From Hirsutella rhossiliensis (lineage: Eukaryota > Ascomycota > Sordariomycetes > Hypocreales > Ophiocordycipitaceae): a stretch of 64,000 nucleotides of DNA. How positions within the stretch are numbered: position 1 is the stretch's first letter; the number at the start of each line of letters is the position of its first letter. The stretch lies in contig NW_025408671.1 in the NCBI RefSeq assembly GCF_020360975.1, positions 930,001 to 994,000 on the forward strand, given 5' to 3'. The notes under the pieces were generated by a model. That model saw only the letters and a list, made by a program, of their open reading frames with translations, was not told the DNA's origin and did no database searches. Positions 1-11,639 of the stretch are shown piece by piece. The position numbers and the translations under genes were made by a program.

Positions 1-3000
1 ATTACTAAGATCGTATTAATATCTCGTCTATTATACTATACTTTAGGTAGACCTATAGTAAAGTCTATTAATAATTCTTCCTATAGTCGTATAGGATATA
101 GTAACGATTATATAGTGCTATAAGGGCGATGCCTCCTAGATACTATACCTTAATATACTAGGTATAACTAGACGTATTTATTTATATCTTTTATTATTCT
201 ATCCTAGTAGAAGTTCCTCGCTAGTAGTTCGCTAGTATATCGGGAGCTAAAGTATCCTACTAATAGATCGTTATAGAAGAGCTATATTAGCTCTTACCGT
301 AAGGCTGCCTCTAAAGGCACTACGATACGACCCTTTTATAGTAGTAGTCTATCTAGGCGCACTAACTAGAAACCCTTTCCTTTTAAGAAGTCTTTAGTCT
401 CCTTTAGCCTATTAATCGCTACGTTAACCGACTAAGTGCGTTTTAGTAACTCTAGTAATAGTTCTAGAACTTCTACTATATAAACCTTTATATAGTAGGC
501 CGCTTCTTTAGCGGTCTTCCTTAAGAGTAACTATTTATAACTAGCTCTCTCTTTAGCTTAATCGGCTAATCGTTTAGGTCTTACGCCTAAATTATTATAG
601 TTTCGCTATAGATAAGCTTATATATTTTCCTTATATAAAGGCACTTTACTACGCTTATATTAACTCGAGGTTAAGTATCTCTTTACCTATAAAAACGCCT
701 TATTATTTCTCTATATAGATACGGTATTAATAGTAGCTAGCTTCGCTTATAGCTCTAGTAATAGTTCCGTAGATAAGGGCTTCTCGCCCTTATATCTAGG
801 CATTCTTAATAGCGCGTCCGCTAGGTTAGATTTACCTATATAATACTTAATTATAAAGTTAAATAGTGCTAAATATATATACTATCTTACTTACCTCCTA
901 TTTAGGGAGGTCTAGTATATAAATATCTAGAGGTTATAGTAGTCCGATAATACCTTTACTTTATACGCTGCCCTTTTAACGTAATATCGCTAGTATTTAA
1001 ATAACTTAATAATAGCGAAGAGTTCTTAGTCTAGAACACTATAATTAAGTTTAGCTCTAGTAAACTTCCTTAACTAGAATACGATCGGATAGTAACGCCC
1101 TTTATTATTAGATTAAGAGATAATCCCTACTATCGCGAATTACGATATATCTATTTCGATATAAATATATCTTTCTAGATTATAATATCGGAGGAGTAAG
1201 GCTCCTTAAAAAGCATCCTTAAGAGCCTAAAACGCTACCCTTTTAGTAAGGTTTAGCTCTATACTCCCTAGCTTCTTCCTATTCTTACTCCCCTTTACTA
1301 ATATAGTTAAGGGCGCTATAACTCCTAAGTACCTATATATAAATCGTCGGTAAAAATTATAGAACCTAAGGAAAACCTAAATATTATAGTAGGTTATAGG
1401 TTTAGGCTATTAGGCTATTGCCTCTACCTGTCGAGGGTCTATTAATACCCTATTAATAGATAATATAAACCTAAGGAACTCGACTAACTATTAATAGAAG
1501 ATATACTTCGATGGTTTTATATAGAGCTCTATAGCCTATAGCCTTTCTATTACTTATCCTAAGTATTTAGTATATTCTTCTCTCGTTTTAAAGTATATAA
1601 GGATATCGTTAAGGTAGACTACGTAGATTATATCTATAAGCCCCTTGAGCGCCTAATAGATATAGCTCTAAAACGTAGCTAGTACGTTAGTAAGTTTAAA
1701 AGGCATTACTAGGTATTTAAAATGTCCGTAACGCGTTTAGAAAGCGGTCTTTTATTTATCTCCTTCCTAAATTCGAATATATTAATACGCATTCTATATA
1801 TTAATCTTAGAAAAATACTTAGCTCCTTAATAGCGGTTAATAATCTCCGAAATAAGGGGTAAAGGGTACCGATTTTTTTATATAACCCGGTTAAGTCCTC
1901 GGTAGTCTATATATAGCCGTAAGGTACTATCCCTTTTTAGAACGAAAAGGATAGGCGCCCTAGCTAGGCTCTTTAACTCCCGGATTATTTTCCTTTTTAT
2001 CGCGTCTTAGATCTAGTCGCGTAATACTTAGAGTTCCCTTTATAATAGAGGGTAAATCGGTCTATAAGGAGGTTCTATATTAAGGATTAAATTAATTAAG
2101 TAATCCGTTCCCTTTCTAGCTAGTAATAAATTAGATTTATTAGCCGAGAAGGTATCTTTAAACCGGTAAAAAGTTAGTAGGATTTCGGCCTATTCTTCCT
2201 ATAAAATCCCTTTATCTTTGTCTTTATCTAGTAGCGGGATTAGCTTAGGATTAAGCGCTATTATATATACCCTTACTTCGTTCCTATATTCCTAAAGGAA
2301 TCTATGGGGATTCTATAGGGTTTCGCTGCCTAGTTAATACTTAAACTACTACTATCGTTTCTATAAGATAATATAGATACGTTTATCCTTTAAGGTAGTA
2401 ACTAATAAAAGGATTAGTACCTAATCGTTTAGCGTTAACTTATCGGTACCGATATAGAAACGAGTAATTATCTTTTCGGTGCCCTTTATATCTATTATTC
2501 GGAGCGGCACTAACTATACTCTATACTCCCTTACCCTACTATTATTAAGCCCTAACTTAGGGTATAATAGCGCTACTTATAGCAATCCCTACTATCGGGT
2601 AAAGTATATATCTATAAGGTTAACGGTACCGTAAGTGTCTAAGTATATAGGGACTTCGGTAGGGTTTCGCCCTAATATCGTTATAGGAGTTTTAAGTAAC
2701 TATCCTATAAGTATTAAGTTTACTAAGGGAGAGGCGTTTACCTTAATATCTTACCTTTTCCCTATTTTACGGTATTAAGTCTAAGAGTCTTTACTAGGGT
2801 TTCTACCTTTAGAGAATTAGTATATTCCGTAGATAGGTGTCCCGGCTTATTATATTAGAAATATATAATTCCCGATTAAGTAGAAGATCCTCTTCCTTAA
2901 TAACGTCCCTTAGTTCGGCCCCTAGTAGGTATATCGCTAGCTTACTAGTTATCGGTCGAATCGGTAGTATTTCCTTAACGATTCGGCCTAGCTTATCGGC

Positions 3001-3900
3001 CTCTTTAATTCCTTCCCTTATACGTACCGCCTCGGGGTATAGCACTACTTCTATTCCCGGTTCCTCTAAGGGTAGAAGTAGTATTAGTACGTCGCCTCTT
3101 ATTAATAGTAGCATCCTAATATCGTTAGGCGACTTATATAAGCTCTTCCCGTTAGTAGGTATAGATAGGTATCGAATAAAGGTTAATTTAGTCCTAAAGT
3201 TATAGCTCTAGCTTAGCAAAAAACGTAAGAGCACGCGCCTTTTCCGATAGGCATTTAAAATACCTCTCTAAGGAGTTAAGGTATAAGCTAAACTCTAAGG
3301 GGGACTAGCCTTCTTATTAGCGAGCCTCCTCTAATTACGTCGCTAATAGTATCTCCTTATTTATAGTATCGTTAATTAAGATAAGTATCTATTCCTTAAA
3401 GTATACCTAATCCGTGCTATATTTAGTTCGGTTAATCGGCGTCTATTTTTTAAGGTATCGGCGCTATCTCGCTTTATAGTCGCTATATATATAATCTACT
3501 ACGTAGAGGATCTTCGTTTTATCGCGATAAAAGTATCTAGGCGCTGCCCTAAAAGCGTCCTCTAGATCGTAAGTCTAGTCTAGACGTTTCCGTGTATTAG
3601 TAGGTTAGGATAATTAAGCGATGTTTTTAATCTTAACCTCGCTACCGCGACTGCCGTCCGATTTAGGGGAGTAAGACTATTAACGCTTCCCTAAACGGAT
3701 AGCGATAGCACTAGCGCGTTTAGCAATTTCCTCCTCTAATTATATAACGCGATCTTATAGGCGTTTCGTCTCCTTTAGCTCCTTAACGCGCGCTTATAGG
3801 GCCGTGAGCTTTTCCTTACGAGACGGTTATCTTACGCCTATAGGTAGCGATATCTTCGATATAGTTATAACGCCGTCCGTAGTAGGGGTCTATTCTAAGG
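1..3900 (-). pseudogene. gag-pol relic of Gypsy-A
   Basis: The polyprotein is heavily broken by RIP stops, but its domains can still be read on the minus strand. A capsid-like stretch containing the motif RYFYRDKTKI lies near 3390-3620. It is followed by a 101-codon open run at 2809-3114 whose role I cannot assign. A reverse transcriptase core reading VVYLNDILIYF (from a YLDD-type motif) lies at about 1590-1625. The integrase text RRHRPY followed by IDFTIGLP, which surrounds the first catalytic Asp, lies at about 45-110. The order capsid, RT, integrase identifies a Gypsy-type pol. The C-terminal part of the integrase is outside the window. No protein could be made from this copy. Confidence 0.7.
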
Positions 3901-4015
3901 ATATATCTTCCTATTCTTCGTCTCCTAAGTAGATACTCGATATACGTAACGAAAAGGCCTCGACTAGTTAACTACTACGTCGCGCTATAGGAGCGTTACG
4001 TAGTCTTCTTTAAGT

Positions 4016-4107
4016 AGCTATCTCTACTAGGTAACTAAAAAGGCAAGCTTTAGAAATTATAAGGGAATATATATTACGGTACGATTAGTTAGGTAGTAGA
4101 GATAGCT
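4016..4107. repeat. perfect 14-bp inverted repeat
   Basis: Two perfect 14-bp arms (AGCTATCTCTACTA at 4016-4029 and its reverse complement at 4094-4107) are separated by 64 bases. They lie in the presumed leader or LTR zone of Gypsy-A. This could be a remnant of LTR structure or a folded leader. No function is shown. Confidence 0.6.
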
Positions 4108-4314
4108 AGAGGTATTACGCTATATATATTATATTCTCCTCGTCGTAAGACTAAAGCTTACGAGAAGAGGGATTTCTCCTCTTTAGTCGGAGTAGCGAGT
4201 AGTCTATAATATACGAGCGGGGTAGGCACGATTCCCTGCTAATACCCTACCGATATATTAGTACTACGTACCTAAGTGCTTTATTAGCCCGTACCTCCTA
4301 GTAGCGCTCTTATA

Positions 4315-4394
4315 TTTCCTCCTTTCTCCTTAGCTTTAAGTAAATATTTATTCGGCCCTATATTACTATACTAAGTATACGCTAGCCCTTAATA
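4315..4394 (+). repeat. 80-bp direct repeat, left copy (candidate Gypsy-B 5' LTR remnant)
   Basis: This segment matches 11493-11573 almost base for base, apart from a few transitions and small changes. The two copies flank the Gypsy-B gag-pol relic, in the places where LTRs should be. The shared part is short for a Gypsy LTR and does not begin with the TG/TA expected at an LTR end, and no matching 5-bp flanks were found. It may be only the conserved end of a longer, decayed LTR pair. Confidence 0.5.
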
Positions 4395-4849
4395 TATCTA
4401 AAGCTCCTTTTAGATAAAGCTATAAAGCCTAGAAAGAGATTAAACTAAAAGGATATAATATAGATATCTTAATAAACTAAGGGAGGGAGAATAGGCCTAA
4501 GGACGGTAAGGAGTAGTAATAAGAGGGCTAAACGCCCGGCTAATAATAAAGTAAGTAATACTCTCGCTATAAGTAAAAGAGGTAGAGATAAGGTATTAAG
4601 TAATATAGAGCTAACTATAGATATAAGAACTAATTAGCTAGATTAAGAGGATATACTAAAGGATAGATAAACTAATATAGATAGGTATATAGGAGGGGGC
4701 TAATAGCGGAGTAAGTAGTTTAATGCCGCCCTTAAGGGCAACGGGGGGGGCAGCGACGCCTATAACTAAGGGGGAGGTAATAAGGAAGAATAGCTATAAG
4801 AAGCCTCTCCTAAGCCTAGGAAAATTTAATAAATAACAACGGTACTATA

Positions 4850-5720
4850 CCTTATAAGCACGATATATATAAGAGAAGTATAAGATCGACGAAGAATTCT
4901 TTTTAAGCTTAAGGGAAATCTTTTACTTTATCTATAACTACTTAAACGCTAGGCTATAATAAATAGTCGCTATATACTATAGAATAAGGGTAGAGAGGGG
5001 CTATAATTATAAGTAATTCCTAAAGTACCTTAACTTTATCTACCTTAATATAGATATCTAGTTATATATAGCGGCGGCGATCTAAATAATAAAATAAAAG
5101 GAAAGTTAAACGTTTATAGCGTTCCTCCTAAAGTTTAAGTAAAGACTCTTTAAGGCTAGAGGCGGGTCTTAGCTATACGACGTTTAGATTGTTTTCCTAG
5201 AAAGGGCTCTAGGAATCTAGCTCTATAAGGCGTTAGCTATAGTCGACCTCCTTATATTAAGCTTTACCGCCTATATTAGTTAGGTAGTATAAATAGCGGC
5301 TAAGCTAGAGAGGGTTTAGTAAATAAGATAACCCCCCTTAAACTAAAGGAGACTAGCGGATATATACCCTTAGGGAAGGAAGGATAAAGATAGGGATACC
5401 TTAATAACCGGTATTAACGCCTTAAATAAATAAAGGGAGGGGTAGAGCTAGCTAGAGAACTAGATATACTTTAAGTATAGAGTTAGAGGATATATCGCGC
5501 TCTATTATAAAAAGAGGAGATAGGAACCCTAGAGGGCGGGCGTAATAAAGGAAGAGAAGAACGCTAAGGATAATAACGACTTAGAAAAAAAGGAACCTTA
5601 GTATAAAGTTAAGCGCTAAGGGTAAAAGAGAAATAGTAAGAAGCTTAAAAGTTAATAAGGGACTATCTTATGCTAGGCCTAGTAACGCTAAGGGTAAGTA
5701 TTAATAAGAAGAAGGGACTT
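4850..5720 (+). pseudogene. gag relic of Gypsy-B with a RIP-altered zinc knuckle
   Basis: The frame beginning KYKIDEEFFLSLREIF at about 4864 reads as a retrotransposon capsid for roughly 200 codons, with TAA and TAG scattered where Gln or Trp codons would be expected. Near 5465-5515 the text YFKYRVRGYIALYYKKR appears. This is a CX2CX4HX4C zinc knuckle in which Cys and His codons have become Tyr by C-to-T or G-to-A transitions. A basic Gln-rich tail follows. The product would have packaged the element's RNA; this copy is dead. The start codon is not identifiable. Confidence 0.65.
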
Positions 5721-8700
5721 AATACGCTTATAGATATTAGCTATAATTACTATACTATAGTAAGCGAGAGGGTAGTAAAGAAGCTATAAATACCTCTCGC
5801 CGATAAAAAGAGAAGATAACTAAGGCCGTTCTTAAAAGATACTCTAGCCCTATAGATAAATAGAATTATAGTATTTAAGATAGATATTAACGGCTATATA
5901 AAGTAGACCTTTATATATATAGTCCCTAGGCTAAGCTATAATATATTCCTAGGAAGGCTATAAATAAAAAAGAACTAAGTAATATATAATATAGTAGGGG
6001 ATTAGATTTAGTATAATAAGGCTAAGATCTAACTAGGCCTATAAAGATCGGAGGTAATAAAGAGGGTAGAATAAATCTAAGGGGTAAAGATTATTAGCGC
6101 GGTAGTATTTATAGTAGAATATCTAAGGGAGAGGGCGGTAAGGGATAATAAGAGAAGGCGGAGGATAGTCGATATCTAAGCGATTACGATAAAGGATATA
6201 AAGAGAGTACTCTAGCTAAAGATAGCGGTAGACCTAGTAAACCACGTCCTAAAGTAAGCGCTAGATATATACCTAGACCTCTTTATATTAAAGAAGGCTT
6301 TAAAGATACTCCTATATAAGCTAAGGGTAGACTATAAGATTAACCTAATACTAAATAAAGATAGGGTAGAGCCCCCCTTATTATAAGGACCCCTTTATAA
6401 TATATTAAAGGAGGAACTCTTAGTACTAAGGAAGACCTTAAGCGAGCTAATAAAGGTAAACCTAATCTACTTAAGTAGCTCCTTAGCCGCGGCCTTAGTA
6501 CTCTTTACTTAAAAGTTAAACGGTTACTTACGATTTTACTATAACTACTAAGCCTTAAATATAATTATAAAGAGGGATAGGTACGCGCTACCCTTAATTA
6601 TAGAGATACTATAGATACTTATAAAGGTAAAGTAGTTTATTAAGCTTAACGTTATAGTAGCGTTTTATAAAATCTAGATAGTAAAGGGCTATAAGTTTAA
6701 GATAGCCTTTTAAATAAGGTTTAGATTATTTAAGTAGTAGGTATACCTATTTAGCTTAATAGGGACGCTAGCTACCTTTTAATAATATATTAATAAGGTA
6801 CTAAGGGAATACTTATATAAGTTTATTACGGTGTATATAAATAACGTCTTAATCTACTTATTAAGGTCTCTCTAAGACTACTAAGAGAAGGTAGTAAGGG
6901 TACTATAAAAGCTATAAAAGGCGGGCCTAATATTAGACTTAAGGAAGTATAACTTTATAATAAAAGAGGTTTAGTACCTAGGCTTTATTATATAAGTAAT
7001 AGGTAAGGTTTAATATAACCTAAAGAAGATCTAGGTAATATAAACGTAGTAGGTACCTTAGAGTATAAGAGGAGTCCGGAGCTTCCTTAGCTTTATAAAT
7101 ATAAGGAACGGTGTTCCTATTATAAATAAAGCAGCTATAATATACTCTCCCGATTATATAAGCTAATAAGTAGTATATTAATTATAGATAAAATCCTATA
7201 TTATAGAGTAAGAATCGCTTATTATTTTATATATTATTATATATTAAACGGGTTGCCGGTTATCGTATAATCGGGAATCGAAGAAATAGAGCTAGCTTAA
7301 AATACTAGCTAAGACCTCTTAAGAACACCGGCACGACTAACCTCCTTTAAATATAAATATTAGTAGAACTAAGACACTTCCTAATATACTCGAGGTATTA
7401 CTAAATTCCTTAGTCTTAAGACTATATAGCAGCCTAAATCTAGTCCTAAAAGGTTCTTCTATTTAGCTATAATTATCTATATAAGATAGTATGTCCGCTA
7501 GTAAATAGATAGAGAATTATTAACTTTAATACCTCTTCTATATACTAATATATTACTAATAAATTCTATTAAAAATCTTACCTTATACTCCTTCTTCCCC
7601 TTTATTATATAGTCTTATATAATTCCTTAATTTCCTAAAATTCCGCTTTTACTTATATACCTTAAGAATAAACTTCTACTAGGCCTTTATACTACTTTAT
7701 ATAAAAGAATCGGTATACCTAGACGGCCTTTATAAGAAAGGCGCGATCTTTAAGTAAATAAATAAGTACTAAGTAGCGTTTAAGTTTATTTAGAACGCCT
7801 TTTATAACGCCCTAGTACTATAACTCTATAACCTAAAGAGAGAAATATACTTCAAAGCAGACTATTCTAGATATATAATAGGGGGGGCGCTAATATAGGT
7901 AGGGCTAGATAGTATACGATACTTAGTAGGATTCTTCTTAAACAAACTAAACCTAGTAGAGTATAACTACCTAATCTATAATAAGAAGATACTTATAATT
8001 ATATAGTACTTAGACTTCTAGGGAGTAGAACTCTAGAATATACCTACCTTTATAGTACTAACCGATTATAATAACCTAAGGTACTTTATAATAAAAAAGA
8101 AGTTAAACGAGAAATAAAGCTAATAGGCGATAGAGCTTATATCTTATAACTTTATACTAAAGTTCTAGCTAGGGAGGCTAGTAGCGGTGCCTAACGCGCT
8201 ATCTTACTATAAGTAAGATCGGCTAGTAAGCGAAATAAATAAAAGGGAGATAAGGTAGGTAGTTTAGATAATTCTAGAGACTATATACCTACGGGGCCGC
8301 TTAGTCCCTACTAAGGGCTAATACGCTGACTTACTAGGACGCTTAACCTAAGATAGGGCGGTAGTAGCGGCGCTATAGGTAGGTAGAGAAAGGGCAAGCG
8401 CGATAGCGTATATTAATAGAGTAAGGGGGCCCGTTAAATAACCTAAGGAGAAGGTAAATAAACGCGATAACCGACTAAAACTTAACGTAAACTTAAGCTA
8501 AAATATACCTTAGGAATAAGCTAACCCTATATTAGTATTTAACGACTAAGAGCTATAAAAGAAATAGATAGAGGCGCTAGGAAAAGATAAAGAATACTAA
8601 GTAGTATTTTAAGTAGTATATAAAGGGGAGAGATCGCTAGTACTAAAATAGTAACTAAAGGTATAGCTAAGCGAATATATAATTAACGTTAGGAGACGGT

Positions 8701-10060
8701 TATACTTTTAAGAGAGGCTATAGGTACTAAGGAAACTAAAGTATAATAAAAGAGAAGGGGCTAAGGAATAAGATATACTTTAAGTATAGATAGCCTAATA
8801 GACGTATAACTTAACGGCGGTAGGATACCTAGGGAGAGAAGGGACCTTAGTAATACTAGCCTAAGAATTCTTTTAGCCTAGCTAGTTAGCGATAGTAAGG
8901 CGGCTTATCGCTAACTATAGACTATATAAGAGGGGGTATATATAAAGGCAACTTTAAAAGAGACTCTTAAAGCCCTTACTACCGCTATCTTAACTATTTA
9001 TATACTTATTAATAGACTTTATAGTTAAACTACCGCTAACTAAGATAGAAAGCGTAAAGTACCTTTAAGTAATTATAGACTAGCTAATAAAGGTAGTAAT
9101 ACTTAAAGCGATACTAATAATAAGGGTAGTAGTATATATAATAAGGTTCTTTTAAGCTTACTTTTACTTTTATAAGATACTAAGGTTAATTATATTAAAT
9201 AAAAGGATAAACTAAATAAAAAGCTTTTAAAAGGAGTTCTATAAATAAATAGGAGTATAAAGAAAGTTAAGTTTAATATACTACCTATAAATAGATAGGT
9301 CGACTAAGCGCGCGAACTAAGAAATATAAGCGTACCTTTAAGTATATATTTACTATAGCTAAGATAATAAAAGAGTATAGCTACTATATATATAAACTAT
9401 ACTAAATAACTATATAGCGTTAATAATAGGTATAAGCCCGTTCTTCGCGATATATAGATATAATAGTAAGCTAGTTTAAATAGCGAGGGAGGAAGGGCCG
9501 CTAGCGCTAAAAGTAAGGGGGTAAGAGAGCTCGCTTAAAGGATAAAAAAGGTAACTAACTTCTTATAAACCGCTATTATCGCGGCATAGGTAAGATAAAA
9601 GGAGATAGCGAACTAAAAGAGAGCTTTAGTAAAGAGGTTTAAAGTAAGTAATAAGGTATAAGTAAATATAGCTAAATATATAACTAACTAGCTATATAAA
9701 AAGCTTAACTAGCTATACTAAAAGTATATTATAATAAAGGTAGTAAGCCTATATATAGTAGAGCTTAATATACTAAGGAGGGTATATAAGAGGCTTTATA
9801 TAGAATTTCTCCGCTAAGTAATAGAGAACTTATTACTTAGATAGGTAGTTAACGACTACTAACCGCTATTAGTAATTAAGGAGGATAATAAGCCTAAGTA
9901 TATTATTAAAGAGATTTAGTAAGCGCGGTAAAAGTAAAGGGGGAGGGGTAGATAGTAATAAGTACTTATAAAATAGTAAGGGTATATAAACTTATTATAG
10001 TACCCGCTAAATAACTTTTAGGAGATAAAAGCCTTAAAGGGATTTAAGAGATAGTAAGGA
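5720..10060 (+). pseudogene. pol relic of Gypsy-B (protease, RT, RNase H, integrase, chromodomain)
   Basis: A protease-like Asp motif lies near 5740 (IDISYNYY). The RT runs from about 6240 to 7100. Its core reads VYINNVLIYL at about 6833-6862 and it ends in GVRSFLSFIN, where an insertion splits it. After the insertion, INFY at about 7668 restores the frame, and RNase H text ADYSRYIIGGAL lies near 7858-7895. The integrase spans about 8850-9700, recognised by the region after the zinc finger and by ATLKETLKALTTAI, where chromoviruses have a conserved Gly-Leu-Leu-rich segment. A chromodomain-like EYIVKEI...VLIKWQG segment lies at about 9890-10050. Stops are numerous and nearly all TAA or TAG. 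Confidence 0.7.
7100..7667. mobile_element. 568-bp insertion inside Gypsy-B RT, probable solo LTR
   Basis: RT coding is broken between FIN (left) and INFY (right), and the sequence ATAAA occurs on both sides (7095-7099 and 7668-7672), consistent with a 5-bp target duplication. The insert starts TATAAGG, as expected of a RIP-altered TGTAAGG LTR end, and finishes CCTTAAGA. It carries an internal inverted repeat: TCCCGATTATAT near 7148 and its near-complement near 7265. It contains no coding text that I can see. A solo LTR fits best; a MITE is possible. Confidence 0.5.
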
Positions 10061-10345
10061 AACGTAAGGGAGAATAATAAAAGAGGGGTAAGAAAAAGGG
10101 ATAAAGAAGAGGGTAAAAGATAAGAAAGGGGAAATAAAGGATAGAAAAGGGAGAAAGAGAAGGAGGTAAGAGATAAGGGACGCTTATTAAAAAATAAAGA
10201 AAGGATAGAAAAGAACTATAGTATTAAAGGGAAATAATAAAAGATAGATAAGGGATAGATATAAGATAGATAGCGATAAAGGACAGATAAGGATAGGGAT
10301 AAGGGTAGGATATAATAAGATAAGATATAGATATAGTAAAATATA
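10061..10345 (+). repeat. purine-rich low-complexity tract
   Basis: The plus strand is almost entirely A and G over about 280 bases (runs such as GAGGGGTAAGAAAAAGGG), directly after the chromodomain end of Gypsy-B pol. It may encode the degraded low-complexity tail of the polyprotein, since it stays readable as a Gly/Arg/Glu-rich frame, or it may be the expanded polypurine zone before the 3' LTR. Function unknown. Confidence 0.6.
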
Positions 10346-11492
10346 CTAAGGATACTAATTTAATTTTAACTAACTATAGACGCCCTTTAACTACCGCTTA
10401 ATTACTTTAAGATATTAAGGTATATCTAGGCCTAGCGTATAGATATAATAGCGCGGGTAAGCTTAGTATATTAAAATAATAGTTAAAGATAAGTAGTAAG
10501 ATAAGGTTAAAGGGGGAATAAAGTATAAATATAAAGGTTACTTTAATAGTTATCGAACGTCCTTTAAGATATATGGTCTTAAAGGGTATTAGTAGTAGTA
10601 ATTATATCCTTAGTATACTATTATTATATTAGCGTCCTATTAAATAAAGTTAAGAGAGAGTAATAAATAAGAAGGTAGTATAATTTAATATAAGTATAAG
10701 TAAAGTAGTTATAAGTATATAGCGACGCTTAATTTTAATAAGTACTATACTATATCTTAACGCTTAGCGACGTTATTTAGCTTATATAAGTAAGATAAGG
10801 TAGCCGCTATATAATAGTACTATAGGTCGCGCTATACTTACTAAGAGATATAGGTAGATATATTAACTAGTATAAAGGTAGTAAAGTATAGTTACCTAGT
10901 ATACTAAGAGGCGGGGTACCGCTATATAGAGTAGAAAAGCTAGCGGGCGTATAAGGGCCTATAATAGTTATAATATAGCGCGGCGCGGCGATAGAAGTTA
11001 GGTAAAGTAAGGGCGCGCGTATAAAAGGAGTAAAGCTTAAAGAAGGAAAAAGAAAGAAAGAAAGAAAGGGGATAAAAGAGGGATATTTATATATAGCGGG
11101 GTATATATATAGTTAATAAGGTATAAAGGTATATACGCGGAGGAGGGAAGGATAGAGTAAAATAGGTATATAAAAGGGCGGTATATAAAGGGATAGGGCG
11201 AGCGTAAGGTAGAAGGAAGCAACCGCGTATACTAAGAAAAAGGGAATAGCGATATCGGAAAAGTAGTAAGAGAGAAATAAGAGTACTACTAATAAGAAGG
11301 GGAGAGTAAGGGTAGTATTATAGGCTACGCTTATAAAAGGCTAAGGTTATACTATAGCGACTATACTAAAGTTAGGCCGAAGTAGACCTATATATAAGTA
11401 GAGCTCGACCTAAACTTAGGCTAAATAGCACTTAAATATAAGTCGAGCTAGGGACTAAGGAAGATAGATAACTATCGCGACTAAGATAGAGT
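10346..11492. other. no recognisable gene; 3' region of Gypsy-B
   Basis: AT-rich RIP-type DNA between the purine tract and the right copy of the 80-bp repeat. A 61-codon minus-strand open run at 11037-11222 is rich in Leu, Tyr and Phe and is the complement of purine-rich sequence, so I do not consider it a gene. I see nothing else identifiable. The true 3' LTR of Gypsy-B may extend into this stretch. Confidence 0.4.
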
Positions 11493-11573
11493 TTTCCTCC
11501 TTTCTCCTTAGCTTTAAATAAATAATTATTCGGCCCTATACTACTATACTAAGTATATACTAGCCCTTAATAA
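11493..11573 (+). repeat. 80-bp direct repeat, right copy (candidate Gypsy-B 3' LTR remnant)
   Basis: Right-hand partner of 4315-4394. The match starts at TTTCCTCC and ends at CCCTTAATA. The two copies differ mainly by transitions, plus small differences around the AT-rich centre. It closes Gypsy-B on the right. Confidence 0.5.
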
Positions 11574-11639
11574 GTATATAGGATTTTTCTATAGTTAAAG
11601 AGATAGTACTATTAACTTAATATAAGTAATACTAAAAAC

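Larger units (their letters stand above)
1..4314 (-). mobile_element. Gypsy-A: RIP-degraded LTR retrotransposon, truncated by the window edge
   Basis: This stretch holds the minus-strand remains of a Ty3/Gypsy-type element. Reading from high to low coordinates gives gag-like, reverse transcriptase and integrase segments in the usual Gypsy order, and the integrase runs off the left edge of the window. The whole region is TpA-rich with almost no CpA or TpG, as expected after RIP. I could not define its LTR. The 5' leader and LTR should lie between about 3900 and 4314, where I see only short inverted repeats. The right boundary is set by the start of the next repeat and is approximate. Confidence 0.7.
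4315..11573 (+). mobile_element. Gypsy-B: RIP-degraded chromodomain-type LTR retrotransposon
   Basis: This is a plus-strand Gypsy element of about 6.7 kb once the 568-bp insert at 7100-7667 is removed. An 80-bp direct repeat bounds it on both sides. Inside, in order, are capsid, zinc knuckle, protease, RT, RNase H, integrase and a C-terminal chromodomain-like segment, followed by a purine-rich tract and about 1.1 kb of unrecognised sequence. Chromodomains at the pol C-terminus are typical of chromoviruses, which use them to target heterochromatin. RIP has mutated it throughout. Confidence 0.75.

Noticed and set aside
2837..3205. 122-codon plus-strand open run in Gypsy-A
   Set aside because: It lies opposite the gag-pol relic; its Ser/Ile/Leu-rich text is what RIP-type DNA gives in the unselected frame.
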